The position numbers and the translations under genes were made by a program. DNA of 64,000 nt from DASUPK01 sp046732465 (GTDB lineage Bacteria > Actinomycetota > Thermoleophilia > Solirubrobacterales > 70-9): positions 1 to 64,000 of the forward strand of contig JBKPND010000011.1 in NCBI GenBank assembly GCA_046732465.1. Reading direction: 5' to 3'. Within the stretch, counting starts at the first letter, position 1. Each line of letters starts with the position of its first letter. The notes under the pieces are model-generated. The model made no database searches and was not told the DNA's origin. It saw nothing but the letters and a program-made list of their open reading frames with translations. Shown here piece after piece: positions 48,999 through 56,696 of this stretch.

Positions 48999-50036
48999 GT
49001 GGCTTCCGGGGGCATCAGATGGCTCGTCGCGACAGCGGCGGTCATAGGGGGCCTCCTTGCCATGCCCGCAACCGCGAGCGCGGGCAGCGCCGAAATCGCC
49101 GCGCTCCAGGTCGCGATGAGCGGCCTCGGCCTCTATCCGCATCCCGTCGACGGCATCAGCGGGCCGTGGACCCAGGGGGCCGTTCGCACTTTCCAGTCCC
49201 AGCACAGGCTGACGGTCGACGGGATCGCCGGACCGCAGACGCGCGCCGCCCTCGGCAAGCGCGGCAAGCCGAACCTCGGGAAGAGGCCGATGCACAGTGG
49301 CCAGCGCGGCTGGGATGTGGCCGCGCTCCAGTTCCTGCTCCACGAGCGCGGCTTCGAGCCGCGCGGATTCGATGGGGGCTTCGGGCCGAACACGGAGAAC
49401 GCGGTAAGGCGGTTCCAGTCAGCCGCGCACATCGGCGTCGACGGGGTCGCCGGGCCGGCGACATTGGGCGCGCTTCGGGGCAAGACGGTCGTGACCACGT
49501 CCCCGATCGGCCCGGTCCGCTTCTTCCGTCCCGTGCCCGGCGCGGTCGGTGACGGCTTCGGGTTCATCCCGCCGGGCCGCTGGCACACCGGGCTCGACTT
49601 CCCCGAGCCGAAGGGGACCGCGATCCACGCCGGCGGTGTGGGGGTCGTCTCCTTCGCCGGGTTCAACACCGGCGGCTACGGCAACCTGGTCGTGATCAGC
49701 CACCGACTCGGCTTCGAGAGCTGGTACGCGCACATGTCGGTGATCGCCGCTTCGGTCGGCCAGCGGGTGTCCGGCGGGCAGACGATCGGCTACGTGGGCT
49801 CGACCGGGCACTCCACCGGGCCGCATCTGCACTTCGAGGTCCGCCACTTCGGGACCCCGGTCGACCCGACGCCGTATCTGCTCGGCTACCGCGCCGCGTC
49901 CGCCCGCACGGGAGCGGCAAGTGCCGCGCGCAAGGGCAGAGGCAAGCACCGCCGTGCCCGCAAGTGCCGTCCGAATGCGGACGCCCGCGGCCGGGCGGCC
50001 GATCCGCTGACCGCGCGGCTCGACCGCTGCCCGTAG
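48999..50036 (+). CDS. Secreted peptidoglycan-binding M23 metallopeptidase
   Basis: A 345-residue exported protein: signal peptide (WLVATAAVIGGLLAMPATASA), two PG_binding_1 repeats (each with the pattern HPVDGISGPWTQGAVRTFQ and FDGGFGPNTENAVRRFQ), then an M23 domain with HTGLDF (zinc His, Asp), YAHMSVI and GPHLHFEVR. The last 50 residues are basic. It likely cuts peptidoglycan cross-links at the cell surface. GTG 48999 is taken because it precedes the signal peptide; a longer form is not supported. It separates ftsY from ffh. Confidence 0.86.
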   Translation: MASGGIRWLVATAAVIGGLLAMPATASAGSAEIAALQVAMSGLGLYPHPVDGISGPWTQGAVRTFQSQHRLTVDGIAGPQTRAALGKRGKPNLGKRPMHSGQRGWDVAALQFLLHERGFEPRGFDGGFGPNTENAVRRFQSAAHIGVDGVAGPATLGALRGKTVVTTSPIGPVRFFRPVPGAVGDGFGFIPPGRWHTGLDFPEPKGTAIHAGGVGVVSFAGFNTGGYGNLVVISHRLGFESWYAHMSVIAASVGQRVSGGQTIGYVGSTGHSTGPHLHFEVRHFGTPVDPTPYLLGYRAASARTGAASAARKGRGKHRRARKCRPNADARGRAADPLTARLDRCP

Positions 50037-50040
50037 ATGC

Positions 50041-50052
50041 AAGGGCGCCCTT
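50041..50052. repeat. Perfect 12-bp palindrome before ffh
   Basis: AAGGGCGCCCTT reads the same on both strands and is followed by an overlapping GCCCT-TG-AGGGC inverted repeat (50048-50059). Position between the M23 gene and ffh fits either a weak terminator or a protein-binding site near the ffh promoter (TAAGCT 50079-50084, 8 nt before ATG). Confidence 0.4.
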
Positions 50053-50092
50053 GAGGGCAGCCCGTTTCATGTAGGGCCTAAGCTCACCCGAC

Positions 50093-51424
50093 ATGTTCGA
50101 CCAGCTTTCAGACCGCCTCCAGGGCGTGCTCTCCGACGTTCGCTCGCGGGGGAAGCTCTCCGAGGACGACGTCAACAAGGCCCTGCGCGAGGTCCGCCTC
50201 GCCCTGCTCGAGGCGGACGTCAACTTCAAGGTGGTCAAGGAGTTCACGGACGCCCTGCGGGAGAGGTTGGCCGGAGAGGAGGTTTCGGAGGCGCTCAACC
50301 CGGGGCAGACGGTGATCAAGGCGGTCAACGACGAGCTCACCGCCCTGATGGGTGGCGCGGGTCGCGATCTCGTCTTCGCCCCGAACGGGCCGACCGTGAT
50401 CCTGATGGCCGGCCTCCAGGGCTCGGGCAAGACGACCGCCTGTGCGAAGCTCGCCAAGCTGCTCGCGAAGGACCACCGCGACGTCGCGCTCGCCGCCTGC
50501 GACCTGCAGCGGCCCGCCGCGGTCGAGCAGCTGCAGAAGCTCGGCGCCCAGGCGAAGGCCCACGTCTACTCCCAGCCGGGTGAGACCGACGCCGTCAAGG
50601 TCGCCGAGTGGGCCAGACAGCAGGCCGTCCAGGACAACCGCGACGCGCTGATCGTCGACACGGCCGGCCGCCTGCACGTCGACCCGGAGTTGATGGACGA
50701 GCTCGCCAAGGTCCGGAAGGTCACCAAGCCCCACGACGTTCTCCTGGTCGTCGATGCGATGACCGGCCAGGACGCCGTCAACGTGGCCGAGAGCTTCGCC
50801 GAGACCGCCGACTTCGACGGCGTCGTGATGACCAAGCTCGACGGCGACGCCCGCGGCGGCGCGGCGCTCTCGGTCCGCGCCGTCACCGGCAAGCCGATCA
50901 TCTACGCCTCGACCGGCGAGAAGCTCGACGAGCTCGAGCGCTTCCACCCGGACCGCATGGCCGGCCGGATCCTCGGCATGGGCGACGTCATGTCCCTGAT
51001 CGAGAAGACGCAGGACGAGTTCGACGAGGACCAGGCCGCCGACCTCGAGCGCAAGATCCGCAAGCAGCAGTTCACCCTCGACGACTTCCTCCAGCAGATG
51101 AAGCAGGTCCGTCGCATGGGGCCGCTCGGGAACCTGATGAAGATGATGCCCGGGATGGGCAAGGCGATGCAGGGGATGGGTCAGGTCGACGAGCGCGAGC
51201 TCGACCGCCTCGAAGCGATCATCCAGTCCATGACGCCCTTCGAGCGGGCGCACCCGAGCGAGATCAACGGCTCCCGCCGAAAGCGGATCGCCACCGGATC
51301 GGGGACCACGGTCCAGGCGGTCAACCGTCTCGTCAAGCAGTTCGGCCAGATGAACAAGCTGTTGAAGCAGATGTCCGAGGGCAAGATGCCCGACCCGCAG
51401 CAGCTGATGCGGGGCATGCGCTAG
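50093..51424 (+). CDS. ffh: Signal recognition particle protein Ffh
   Basis: A 443-residue SRP54 GTPase. N-domain (FDQLSDRLQGVLSDVRSRGKL), G1 GLQGSGKTTACAKLA (about residue 108), ACDLQRPAAVEQL, DTAGRLHVDPELMDEL, TKLDGDARGGAAL, and a Met-rich M domain from about residue 305 (NLMKMMPGMGKAMQGMGQ) that binds signal sequences and SRP RNA. TAAGCT lies 8 nt upstream of ATG 50093, no SD. Shorter than some actinobacterial Ffh proteins, which have C-terminal extensions. Confidence 0.97.
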   Translation: MFDQLSDRLQGVLSDVRSRGKLSEDDVNKALREVRLALLEADVNFKVVKEFTDALRERLAGEEVSEALNPGQTVIKAVNDELTALMGGAGRDLVFAPNGPTVILMAGLQGSGKTTACAKLAKLLAKDHRDVALAACDLQRPAAVEQLQKLGAQAKAHVYSQPGETDAVKVAEWARQQAVQDNRDALIVDTAGRLHVDPELMDELAKVRKVTKPHDVLLVVDAMTGQDAVNVAESFAETADFDGVVMTKLDGDARGGAALSVRAVTGKPIIYASTGEKLDELERFHPDRMAGRILGMGDVMSLIEKTQDEFDEDQAADLERKIRKQQFTLDDFLQQMKQVRRMGPLGNLMKMMPGMGKAMQGMGQVDERELDRLEAIIQSMTPFERAHPSEINGSRRKRIATGSGTTVQAVNRLVKQFGQMNKLLKQMSEGKMPDPQQLMRGMR

Positions 51425-51444
51425 CCGCTAACCTCCGCCGCCGC

Positions 51445-51699
51445 ATGTCCGTGAGAATCAGACTTCGCAGGGTCGGGTCGAAGAAGAACCCGATCTGGAG
51501 GGTTGTCGTCGCCGACCAGCGCTCGCCGCGCGACGGTCGCACGATCGAGACCATCGGCCAGTACAACCCGCAGCCGGATCCCTCCCTGATCGTGATCGAC
51601 GAGGACCGGGCGAAGCACTGGCTGGAGAAGGGTGCCCGCCCGACGAAGACGGTCGCCACGCTGCTCCGCACCAAGGGCATCGAGTCGACCGGTACCTAG
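51445..51699 (+). CDS. rpsP: 30S ribosomal protein S16
   Basis: An 84-residue S16: VRIRLRRVGSKKNPIWRVVV, DGRTIETIGQYNP and RAKHWLEKGARPTKTV. Starts at ATG 51445, 20 nt after ffh; TAACCT at 51429-51434 ends 10 nt upstream. First gene of the usual rpsP-khpA-(rimM)-trmD-rplS set. Confidence 0.96.
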   Translation: MSVRIRLRRVGSKKNPIWRVVVADQRSPRDGRTIETIGQYNPQPDPSLIVIDEDRAKHWLEKGARPTKTVATLLRTKGIESTGT

Positions 51700-51706
51700 C
51701 GGTCCG

Positions 51707-51940
51707 ATGCGCGACCTGCTCGAGTTCCTCGCCCGCTCGCTCGTCGCCGATCCGGATGCCGTGGTGGTCAACGAGGTCGAGGAGATCGACGGCGAGGTCG
51801 TGCTCGAGCTGGAGGTCGCGGAGGATGACCTGGGGCGTGTGATCGGCCGTGGCGGGCGCGTCGCCAACGCGCTGCGCTCGGTGATGAAGGCCGCGGCGAC
51901 CCGCGAGGAGAAGCGCGTGGTCGTCGACATACTTGACTAG
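51707..51940 (+). CDS. khpA: KH-domain RNA-binding protein KhpA
   Basis: A 77-residue single KH domain: LLEFLARSLVADPDAVVV and LGRVIGRGGRVANALRSVM, where GRGG is the GxxG loop that holds RNA. It usually pairs with KhpB and has been linked to cell division and small RNA stability in other bacteria. Seven bases after rpsP; its TAG is immediately followed by the trmD TTG. Confidence 0.93.
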   Translation: MRDLLEFLARSLVADPDAVVVNEVEEIDGEVVLELEVAEDDLGRVIGRGGRVANALRSVMKAAATREEKRVVVDILD

Positions 51941-52642
51941 TTGATCCTCGACGTCTTCACGCTGTTCCCCGAGCACTTCGATTGGTTCCTGCGCCAGCGC
52001 CACGTCTCCAACGCGCTCGCCCAGGGGAACGAGATGCGCTTCCGCAATTACCGTGACAGCACGCCGCTGAGCGCCGGCCAGGTCGACGACTCTCCGTATG
52101 GGGGAGGGGCGGGAATGGTGATGCGCGTCGACGTGGTCGACGCGGCGCTGGAGGCCGCCTACGGCGCCGACCGGGGCCGTGTCCGGAAGATCGCCCTCGC
52201 ACCCGCCGGCCGGCTGTTCGACGAGGCGACCGCGGCGGAGCTCGCCGAGGAGAGCCACCTGGCCCTCCTGTGCGGGCGCTACGAGGGCTTCGACGAGCGG
52301 GTGGTCGAGCATCTCGCGGACGAGACGATCTCGATCGGCCGCTACGTCCTCGCGGGAGGCGAGCTCCCGGCGATGGTGATCTGCGATGCCGTGCTGCGCA
52401 AGCGCCCCGGCGCGCTAGGTGACGCGGAGAGCGCGGTGGAGGAGTCCTACAGCGCCGCGCTCGAGGGCGCGCCCGAGTACCCGCACTACACGCGGCCGGC
52501 GGAGTACCACGGCTGGAAGGTCCCGGACATCCTGCTCTCGGGCGATCACGCCCGGGTCCGGGAGTGGCGGCGCGAGCGGGCCCGCGAGCGAGCGAGCCTG
52601 CATGAAAGGTCGCCGCAAACGCCGGGGCGGCATCACCGCTAG
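51941..52642 (+). CDS. trmD: tRNA (guanine-N1)-methyltransferase TrmD
   Basis: A 233-residue SPOUT methyltransferase for m1G37. FTLFPEHFDWFL, VDDSPYGGGAGMVMR, LLCGRYEGFDERVVEHLADE and SIGRYVLAGGELPAMVI (the trefoil-knot SAM site) are all intact, with YTRPAEYHGWKVPDILLSG later. The TTG start directly follows the khpA stop. In most genomes rimM stands between khpA and trmD; it is missing here. A strong intrinsic terminator follows. Confidence 0.95.
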   Translation: MILDVFTLFPEHFDWFLRQRHVSNALAQGNEMRFRNYRDSTPLSAGQVDDSPYGGGAGMVMRVDVVDAALEAAYGADRGRVRKIALAPAGRLFDEATAAELAEESHLALLCGRYEGFDERVVEHLADETISIGRYVLAGGELPAMVICDAVLRKRPGALGDAESAVEESYSAALEGAPEYPHYTRPAEYHGWKVPDILLSGDHARVREWRRERARERASLHERSPQTPGRHHR

Positions 52643-52654
52643 CATTTCGCGTCG

Positions 52655-52686
52655 CTGCGCGGGCCAACCGGTACGCGCAGTTTTTT
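52655..52686 (+). terminator. Rho-independent terminator after trmD
   Basis: CTGCGCG (52655-52661) pairs with CGCGCAG (52674-52680) around a 12-nt loop, directly followed by six T (52681-52686). It is the only stem plus T-run terminator I found in the window. A smaller hairpin, GTGCC (52702-52706) with GGCAC (52712-52716), follows in the rplS leader. Confidence 0.85.
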
Positions 52687-52748
52687 GAGTCTCCGCTCCA
52701 AGTGCCGTTTAGGCACCGCTCAAACCAAGCCCCGACGATCAGCACCGG

Positions 52749-53384
52749 ATGAGCACAGTCATCGAAGATCTCGAGAAGCGAGCGCTCAAGCAGCGGCCCA
52801 GATTCGCTGCCGGCGATCGGGTGCGCGTGCACTTCCAGGTCGTGGAGGGGAACCGCAGGCGGACCCAGGTCTTCGAGGGCATCGTCATCAAGCGCCAGGG
52901 CAGCGGCGCCCGCGAGACCTTCACCGTTCGCAAACAGTCCTTCGGCGTCGGCGTGGAGCGGACGTTCCCGCTGCACTCGCCGAAGATCGAGAAGCTCGAG
53001 GTCGCGGCCCGTGGCGACGTCCGGCGGGCGAAGCTCTACTACCTCCGCGAGAAGGTCGGCAAGAGCGCCCGGGTCGCCGAGCGGCGCTGGGGCATCGAGG
53101 AGGAGATGGTCGTCGCGGCCGAGGAGGCCGAGGCGGTCGACGCCGAGGGCGTCGCGGTCAGCGAGGCGGAGGCCGAGGTCGTCGAGCCCGCCGAGGAGGA
53201 GGGCGAGGAGCGGTCGGAGGGCGAAGAGCAGCCCGCCGAGGACGAGCAGCAGCAGCCCGCCGAGGAGGCACAGACTCAGGCGGAGGGGGAGCAGGGTGCG
53301 AATGGTGGGGAGACGGCGGAGGCGGAATCGGAGCCTGAGCCCAAGGCGAAGGCCGACTCCTCCCCCGACGGGGCGGAAGACTGA
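52749..53384 (+). CDS. rplS: 50S ribosomal protein L19 with long acidic C-terminal tail
   Basis: A 211-residue protein. Residues 1-115 are a normal L19: FAAGDRVRVHFQVVEGNRRR, VFEGIVIKRQG and RKQSFGVGVERTFPLHSPKI, LYYLREKVGKSARV. The remaining 95 residues are low-complexity and strongly acidic (Glu, Ala, Gln), with no counterpart in standard L19 (about 115). There is no internal stop or frameshift. It follows the trmD terminator by 62 nt, so has its own promoter or depends on read-through. Its TGA overlaps the putative lepB CTG. Confidence 0.93.
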   Translation: MSTVIEDLEKRALKQRPRFAAGDRVRVHFQVVEGNRRRTQVFEGIVIKRQGSGARETFTVRKQSFGVGVERTFPLHSPKIEKLEVAARGDVRRAKLYYLREKVGKSARVAERRWGIEEEMVVAAEEAEAVDAEGVAVSEAEAEVVEPAEEEGEERSEGEEQPAEDEQQQPAEEAQTQAEGEQGANGGETAEAESEPEPKAKADSSPDGAED

Positions 53385-54019
53385 GAATCCCGCGACCCCA
53401 CAGCACCCAGGGCGCGCTCCTCGAGCTCGTCATCATCGTCGCGCTCGCGCTCGGCCTTGCTCTCGGGATCCAGGCCTTCATCGTCAAGCCCTACCAGATC
53501 CCCTCGGAGTCGATGGAGCCGACGCTCGACGTCGGTCAGCGTGTCCTGGTGAACCGCTTCATCTACCACTTCACCGATCCCAAGATCGGGGACATCGTCG
53601 TCTTCCATCCACCCCAGGGCGCCGAGGGGGGAGGCGGGGGCAGCGGCGAGTGCGGAGACCCGAGGACCGGGGCAGGGGGTTCCAGCGGCGCTCCCTGCGA
53701 CCAGCCCACGGCCGAGAAGTCAGACGTCAACTTCATCAAGCGGATCGTCGCCGGACCGGGGGACACCCTGAGCGTGGAGAACGGCCACCCCGTGGTCAAC
53801 GGAAAGGTCGCCGATGAGGGCTTCATCAACCCCTGCACGCCAGGAGGAGCCTGCAATTTGCCGCAAACGATCACCATCCCGCCCGACCATTACTTCATGA
53901 TGGGCGACAACCGTGGCTCGAGCGACGACAGCCGTTTCTGGGGACCCGTCCCCCGAGACTGGATCATCGGCAAGGCCTTCGCCACCTACTGGCCCCCCGA
54001 CCGAATCGGAGTCTTCTAG
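53381..54019 (+). CDS. lepB: Signal peptidase I, apparently with CTG start
   Basis: About 212 residues. Membrane anchor LLELVIIVALALGLALGIQA, then catalytic Ser in PSESMEPTLDVG (53510-53512), Lys in NFIKRIVAGPGDTL and the box FMMGDNRGSSDDSRFWGPV. The first ATG in frame (53513) is the Met right after the catalytic Ser, so the true start is upstream, yet no ATG/GTG/TTG exists there in frame. CTG at 53381 overlaps the rplS TGA (CTGA) and would give a normal N-terminus. A Gly-rich insert with Cys residues (about 83-112) is unusual. Confidence 0.88.
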   Translation: MRIPRPHSTQGALLELVIIVALALGLALGIQAFIVKPYQIPSESMEPTLDVGQRVLVNRFIYHFTDPKIGDIVVFHPPQGAEGGGGGSGECGDPRTGAGGSSGAPCDQPTAEKSDVNFIKRIVAGPGDTLSVENGHPVVNGKVADEGFINPCTPGGACNLPQTITIPPDHYFMMGDNRGSSDDSRFWGPVPRDWIIGKAFATYWPPDRIGVF

Positions 54020-54806
54020 CTCGACGAGGAAGCGGCGGAAGCGGCGGACGGCCGCCCGCCTCTTTCGCTTCGACCGCTCCTTCGGCCGCCGCTTCGTGGC
54101 AGGGGTGGACGAGGCCGGGCGCGGGTCCCTGGCAGGTCCGCTGCTCGCCGCCGGCGTCCTGATCGACCTCGAGCGGATCGGGCGCTCGGAGCGCCTCGCG
54201 CTGGCGTGGCTCGACGACTCCAAGCAGAAGAGCGAGGAGGAGCGCGAGGAGCTCTATCCCGCCGTCATTCGCGCGGCCGTCTGCGTGTCGGTGGCGGTGC
54301 GCTCGCCCCGCTGCATCGACCGCAACGGCCTCCACGTGTCCAACATCGCCGCGCTCACCGATTGCATGCATGCGGTCGCCCGCGAGGAGCAGGCGACCCG
54401 GCTGGTCGACGGCTTCCGGCTGCACGCCTGCGAGCTCGACCACGAGCGAGTCGTCGACGGCGACGCGCGCAGCGCCGCGATTGCGGCGGCTTCAGTCGTG
54501 GCGAAGGTGACGCGCGACCGTTACATGAGGCGGGTGGCTCCGCTCTACCCGGAGTGGAGCTTCGAGGGCAACGTCGGCTACTCGACCCCGGAGCACCGCG
54601 AGGCGATCATGCGTCATGGCATCTCCCCGCTGCACCGGCGGTCTTTCGCCTCGGTCGCGTACTCGCAGCTGGGCCTGGAGTCAGCGGCCGGGGAGTTCGA
54701 GGACGTGCCCGGATCAGAAGGCGGCGCGGATGTGATCGACATCCGCGAGGCCATCCGGGCCGAAGCGGACCCCGACGACGTCGAAGCGGTAGCCGAGGAC
54801 GCCTGA
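53913..54806 (+). CDS. rnhB: Ribonuclease HII (start uncertain)
   Basis: RNase HII removing ribonucleotides from DNA. FVAGVDEAGRGSLAGPLLAAGVL holds the first Asp-Glu; LDDSKQKSEEEREELYP, LVDGFRL and GDARSAAIAAASVVAKVTRDRYM supply the rest. The coding similarity begins about LFRFDRSFGRRF (54060), but the only canonical starts are GTG 53913, overlapping lepB by 107 nt, or GTG 54096, which would cut into the first strand. The coordinate given is the longer form. The 40-residue C-terminal extension overlaps the antisense yraN end by 93 nt. Confidence 0.85.
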   Translation: MARATTAVSGDPSPETGSSARPSPPTGPPTESESSSSTRKRRKRRTAARLFRFDRSFGRRFVAGVDEAGRGSLAGPLLAAGVLIDLERIGRSERLALAWLDDSKQKSEEEREELYPAVIRAAVCVSVAVRSPRCIDRNGLHVSNIAALTDCMHAVAREEQATRLVDGFRLHACELDHERVVDGDARSAAIAAASVVAKVTRDRYMRRVAPLYPEWSFEGNVGYSTPEHREAIMRHGISPLHRRSFASVAYSQLGLESAAGEFEDVPGSEGGADVIDIREAIRAEADPDDVEAVAEDA

Positions 54807-55088
54807 GGGCCCTCGCCGTTCCGCGATCCACTCGCGGGCCAGGCGTCTCAGCTTGTGCTGCTTGCGGCGGCCGACGGCGTGGGCGGGCTGCTCCGGGCCG
54901 AGGGTCGTGCCCGCGCGCCCGGCCTTCACCTCCACGAACACCACCATCTCGCCGTCGAGCGCGACGATGTCGAGCTCCCCTGATGGCAGCCGGACGTTGC
55001 GCCCGACGATGCGCCAGCCGGAGCGCTCGAGCCGGGTGGCGACGAGCTGCTCGGCGGTGCGGCCGAGGCGTTGCCTGGCAAAGGTCAC
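54714..55088 (-). CDS. yraN: YraN/UPF0102 family nuclease-like protein
   Basis: A 124-residue protein: RQRLGRTAEQLVATRLERSG, NVRLPSGELDIVALDGEMVVFVEVKAGRAG (the GE-x-D-ExK pattern of a PD-(D/E)XK fold), RRKQHKLRRLAREWI and YRFDVVGVRFGPDG. Function unproven; often linked to DNA processing genes such as rnhB, comM and dprA. GTG 55088 is chosen. The end is antisense to the rnhB C-terminal extension. Confidence 0.87.
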   Translation of the reverse strand: MTFARQRLGRTAEQLVATRLERSGWRIVGRNVRLPSGELDIVALDGEMVVFVEVKAGRAGTTLGPEQPAHAVGRRKQHKLRRLAREWIAERRGPSGVLGYRFDVVGVRFGPDGLADVDHIRAAF

Positions 55089-55193
55089 GATGAGCCAGGC
55101 TGCTCGCGCCGGGCTCCCGGCGCGCGCGTGGATCGCAACGGATAGGTGACGCCAATCTGACGATCCGCGCGCCAGGCTTGAGGTGGCGCGACC

Positions 55194-55199
55194 TACGTT
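55194..55199 (+). promoter_or_regulatory. Candidate leaderless -10 box of comM
   Basis: TACGTT is followed by 6 nt and ATG 55206, no SD. It lies in the divergent yraN-comM gap. Confidence 0.5.
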
Positions 55200-55205
55200 C
55201 GCCGC

Positions 55206-56696
55206 ATGTTCGCGCTCGCCCGCACCTTCGCCCTGGTCGGCGTCGACGCCGAGCCGGTCTACGTGGAGGTCGACATCGGCGCCGGCCTGCCCTCGTTCAC
55301 GATCGTGGGCCTCCCCGACGCCGCGGTTCGGGAGTCGCGCGAGCGGGTGCGCTCGGCTCTGAAGAATTCCGGGTTCAGGTATCCCGATCACCGGATCACC
55401 GTGAACCTCGCTCCGGCCGACGTCCGGAAGGCGGGTCCGGGCTTCGACCTGGCGATCGCGGCCGCGATCCTGGCGGCGACGGGCCAACTGCCGCGGGCCG
55501 TCGTCGACAACTACGCGATGGCCGGGGAGCTCGCCCTCGACGGCGGGATCCGGCCGGCTCCCGGGGCCCTGGCGATGGCCGAGGGGGCCAGGGGCTGGGG
55601 GCTGCGCGGCGTCGCGGTGTCGCCTGGCGACACCAGCCAGGCCGCCCTCATCGAGGGCATCGAGGTGATGCCGGTCGAGTACGTCGCGCAGCTCAGCGAG
55701 CTGGCCGAGGGAGGGATCGAGCCTGTGCCGCGGACCGAGCCGCCGGCCGAGCCCGACCGGGACCTCCCCGATCTCGCCGACCTGCGCGGCCACCCGGTTC
55801 TTCGCCGCTGCCTCGAGATCGCCGCGGCCGGCGCCCACAGCATGCTGCTGGTCGGACCACCGGGTGGAGGCAAGACGCTCGCGCTGCAGCGGCTGCCCTC
55901 GCTGCTGCCTCCATTGAGCGCGAACGAGGTGGTCGAGGTGGCCCGGATCGCGGGGGTCTGTGGCGAGAACGGCGGGCCGCGCGTTCACCGGCCCTTCAGG
56001 GCGCCGCACCACACCGTCTCGGGTCGGGCCCTGGTCGGGGGCGGCGCGCCGCCCAGACCGGGAGAGGTGACCCGTGCGCACCGGGGAGTGCTCTTCCTCG
56101 ATGAGCTCGGCGAGTTTCGCCGCGACGCGCTCGAGGCGCTGCGGGTGCCGCTCGAGGAGGGCGCGGTCACCGTCGCGAGGACGACCGGGACCGTGTCGCT
56201 GCCGTGCCGCTTCATGCTCGTGGCCGCGTCAAATCCCTGTCCCTGCGGCAACGGTCCCGAGTCGGGAGAGTGCGAATGCCACCCGGGCGCGGTGACCCGC
56301 TACCTCGCGAAGCTGAGCGGCGCGCTGGCCGACCGGATCGACATCACGCACAGGGTCGAGCCGCCTCCGGCCGAGGAGCTCATGGACGAGGACGTCGAGG
56401 ATTCCGCGACGGTCAGGGCGAGGGTTGCCCGCGCCCGTGCCGTTCAGGAGGAGCGCCTCGGTCCGGGTCGGGCCAACGCGGAGATGACGCCGGCAGAGGT
56501 GAGGCGCCACTGCGAGCTCGATCCTGAAGGGCAGCGGACGCTCGAGGACGCGCACCGAAAGCTCGGGTTGAGCGCGCGCGGCTGGGATCGATGCCTGCGG
56601 CTGGCCCGGACGATCGCCGATCTCGCCGGCGAAGCCCGCATCGCTCCGGACCACGTCGGCGAGGCGATCGACCGTCGACGACGGCCTGACCCGTGA
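55206..56696 (+). CDS. comM: YifB/ComM-family AAA+ ATPase
   Basis: A 496-residue Mg-chelatase-like ATPase. An N-terminal Lon-protease-like domain (VDIGAGLPSFTIVGLPDAAVRESRERVRSAL), then Walker A LVGPPGGGKTLAL (about residue 217), HRPFRAPHHT, LFLDELGEF (Walker B) and ASNPCPCGNG, with Cys residues CPCG and CECHPG. In Vibrio ComM is a branch-migration helicase in natural transformation. It is coupled to dprA by GTGA, supporting a DNA-uptake or recombination role. Confidence 0.93.
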   Translation: MFALARTFALVGVDAEPVYVEVDIGAGLPSFTIVGLPDAAVRESRERVRSALKNSGFRYPDHRITVNLAPADVRKAGPGFDLAIAAAILAATGQLPRAVVDNYAMAGELALDGGIRPAPGALAMAEGARGWGLRGVAVSPGDTSQAALIEGIEVMPVEYVAQLSELAEGGIEPVPRTEPPAEPDRDLPDLADLRGHPVLRRCLEIAAAGAHSMLLVGPPGGGKTLALQRLPSLLPPLSANEVVEVARIAGVCGENGGPRVHRPFRAPHHTVSGRALVGGGAPPRPGEVTRAHRGVLFLDELGEFRRDALEALRVPLEEGAVTVARTTGTVSLPCRFMLVAASNPCPCGNGPESGECECHPGAVTRYLAKLSGALADRIDITHRVEPPPAEELMDEDVEDSATVRARVARARAVQEERLGPGRANAEMTPAEVRRHCELDPEGQRTLEDAHRKLGLSARGWDRCLRLARTIADLAGEARIAPDHVGEAIDRRRRPDP

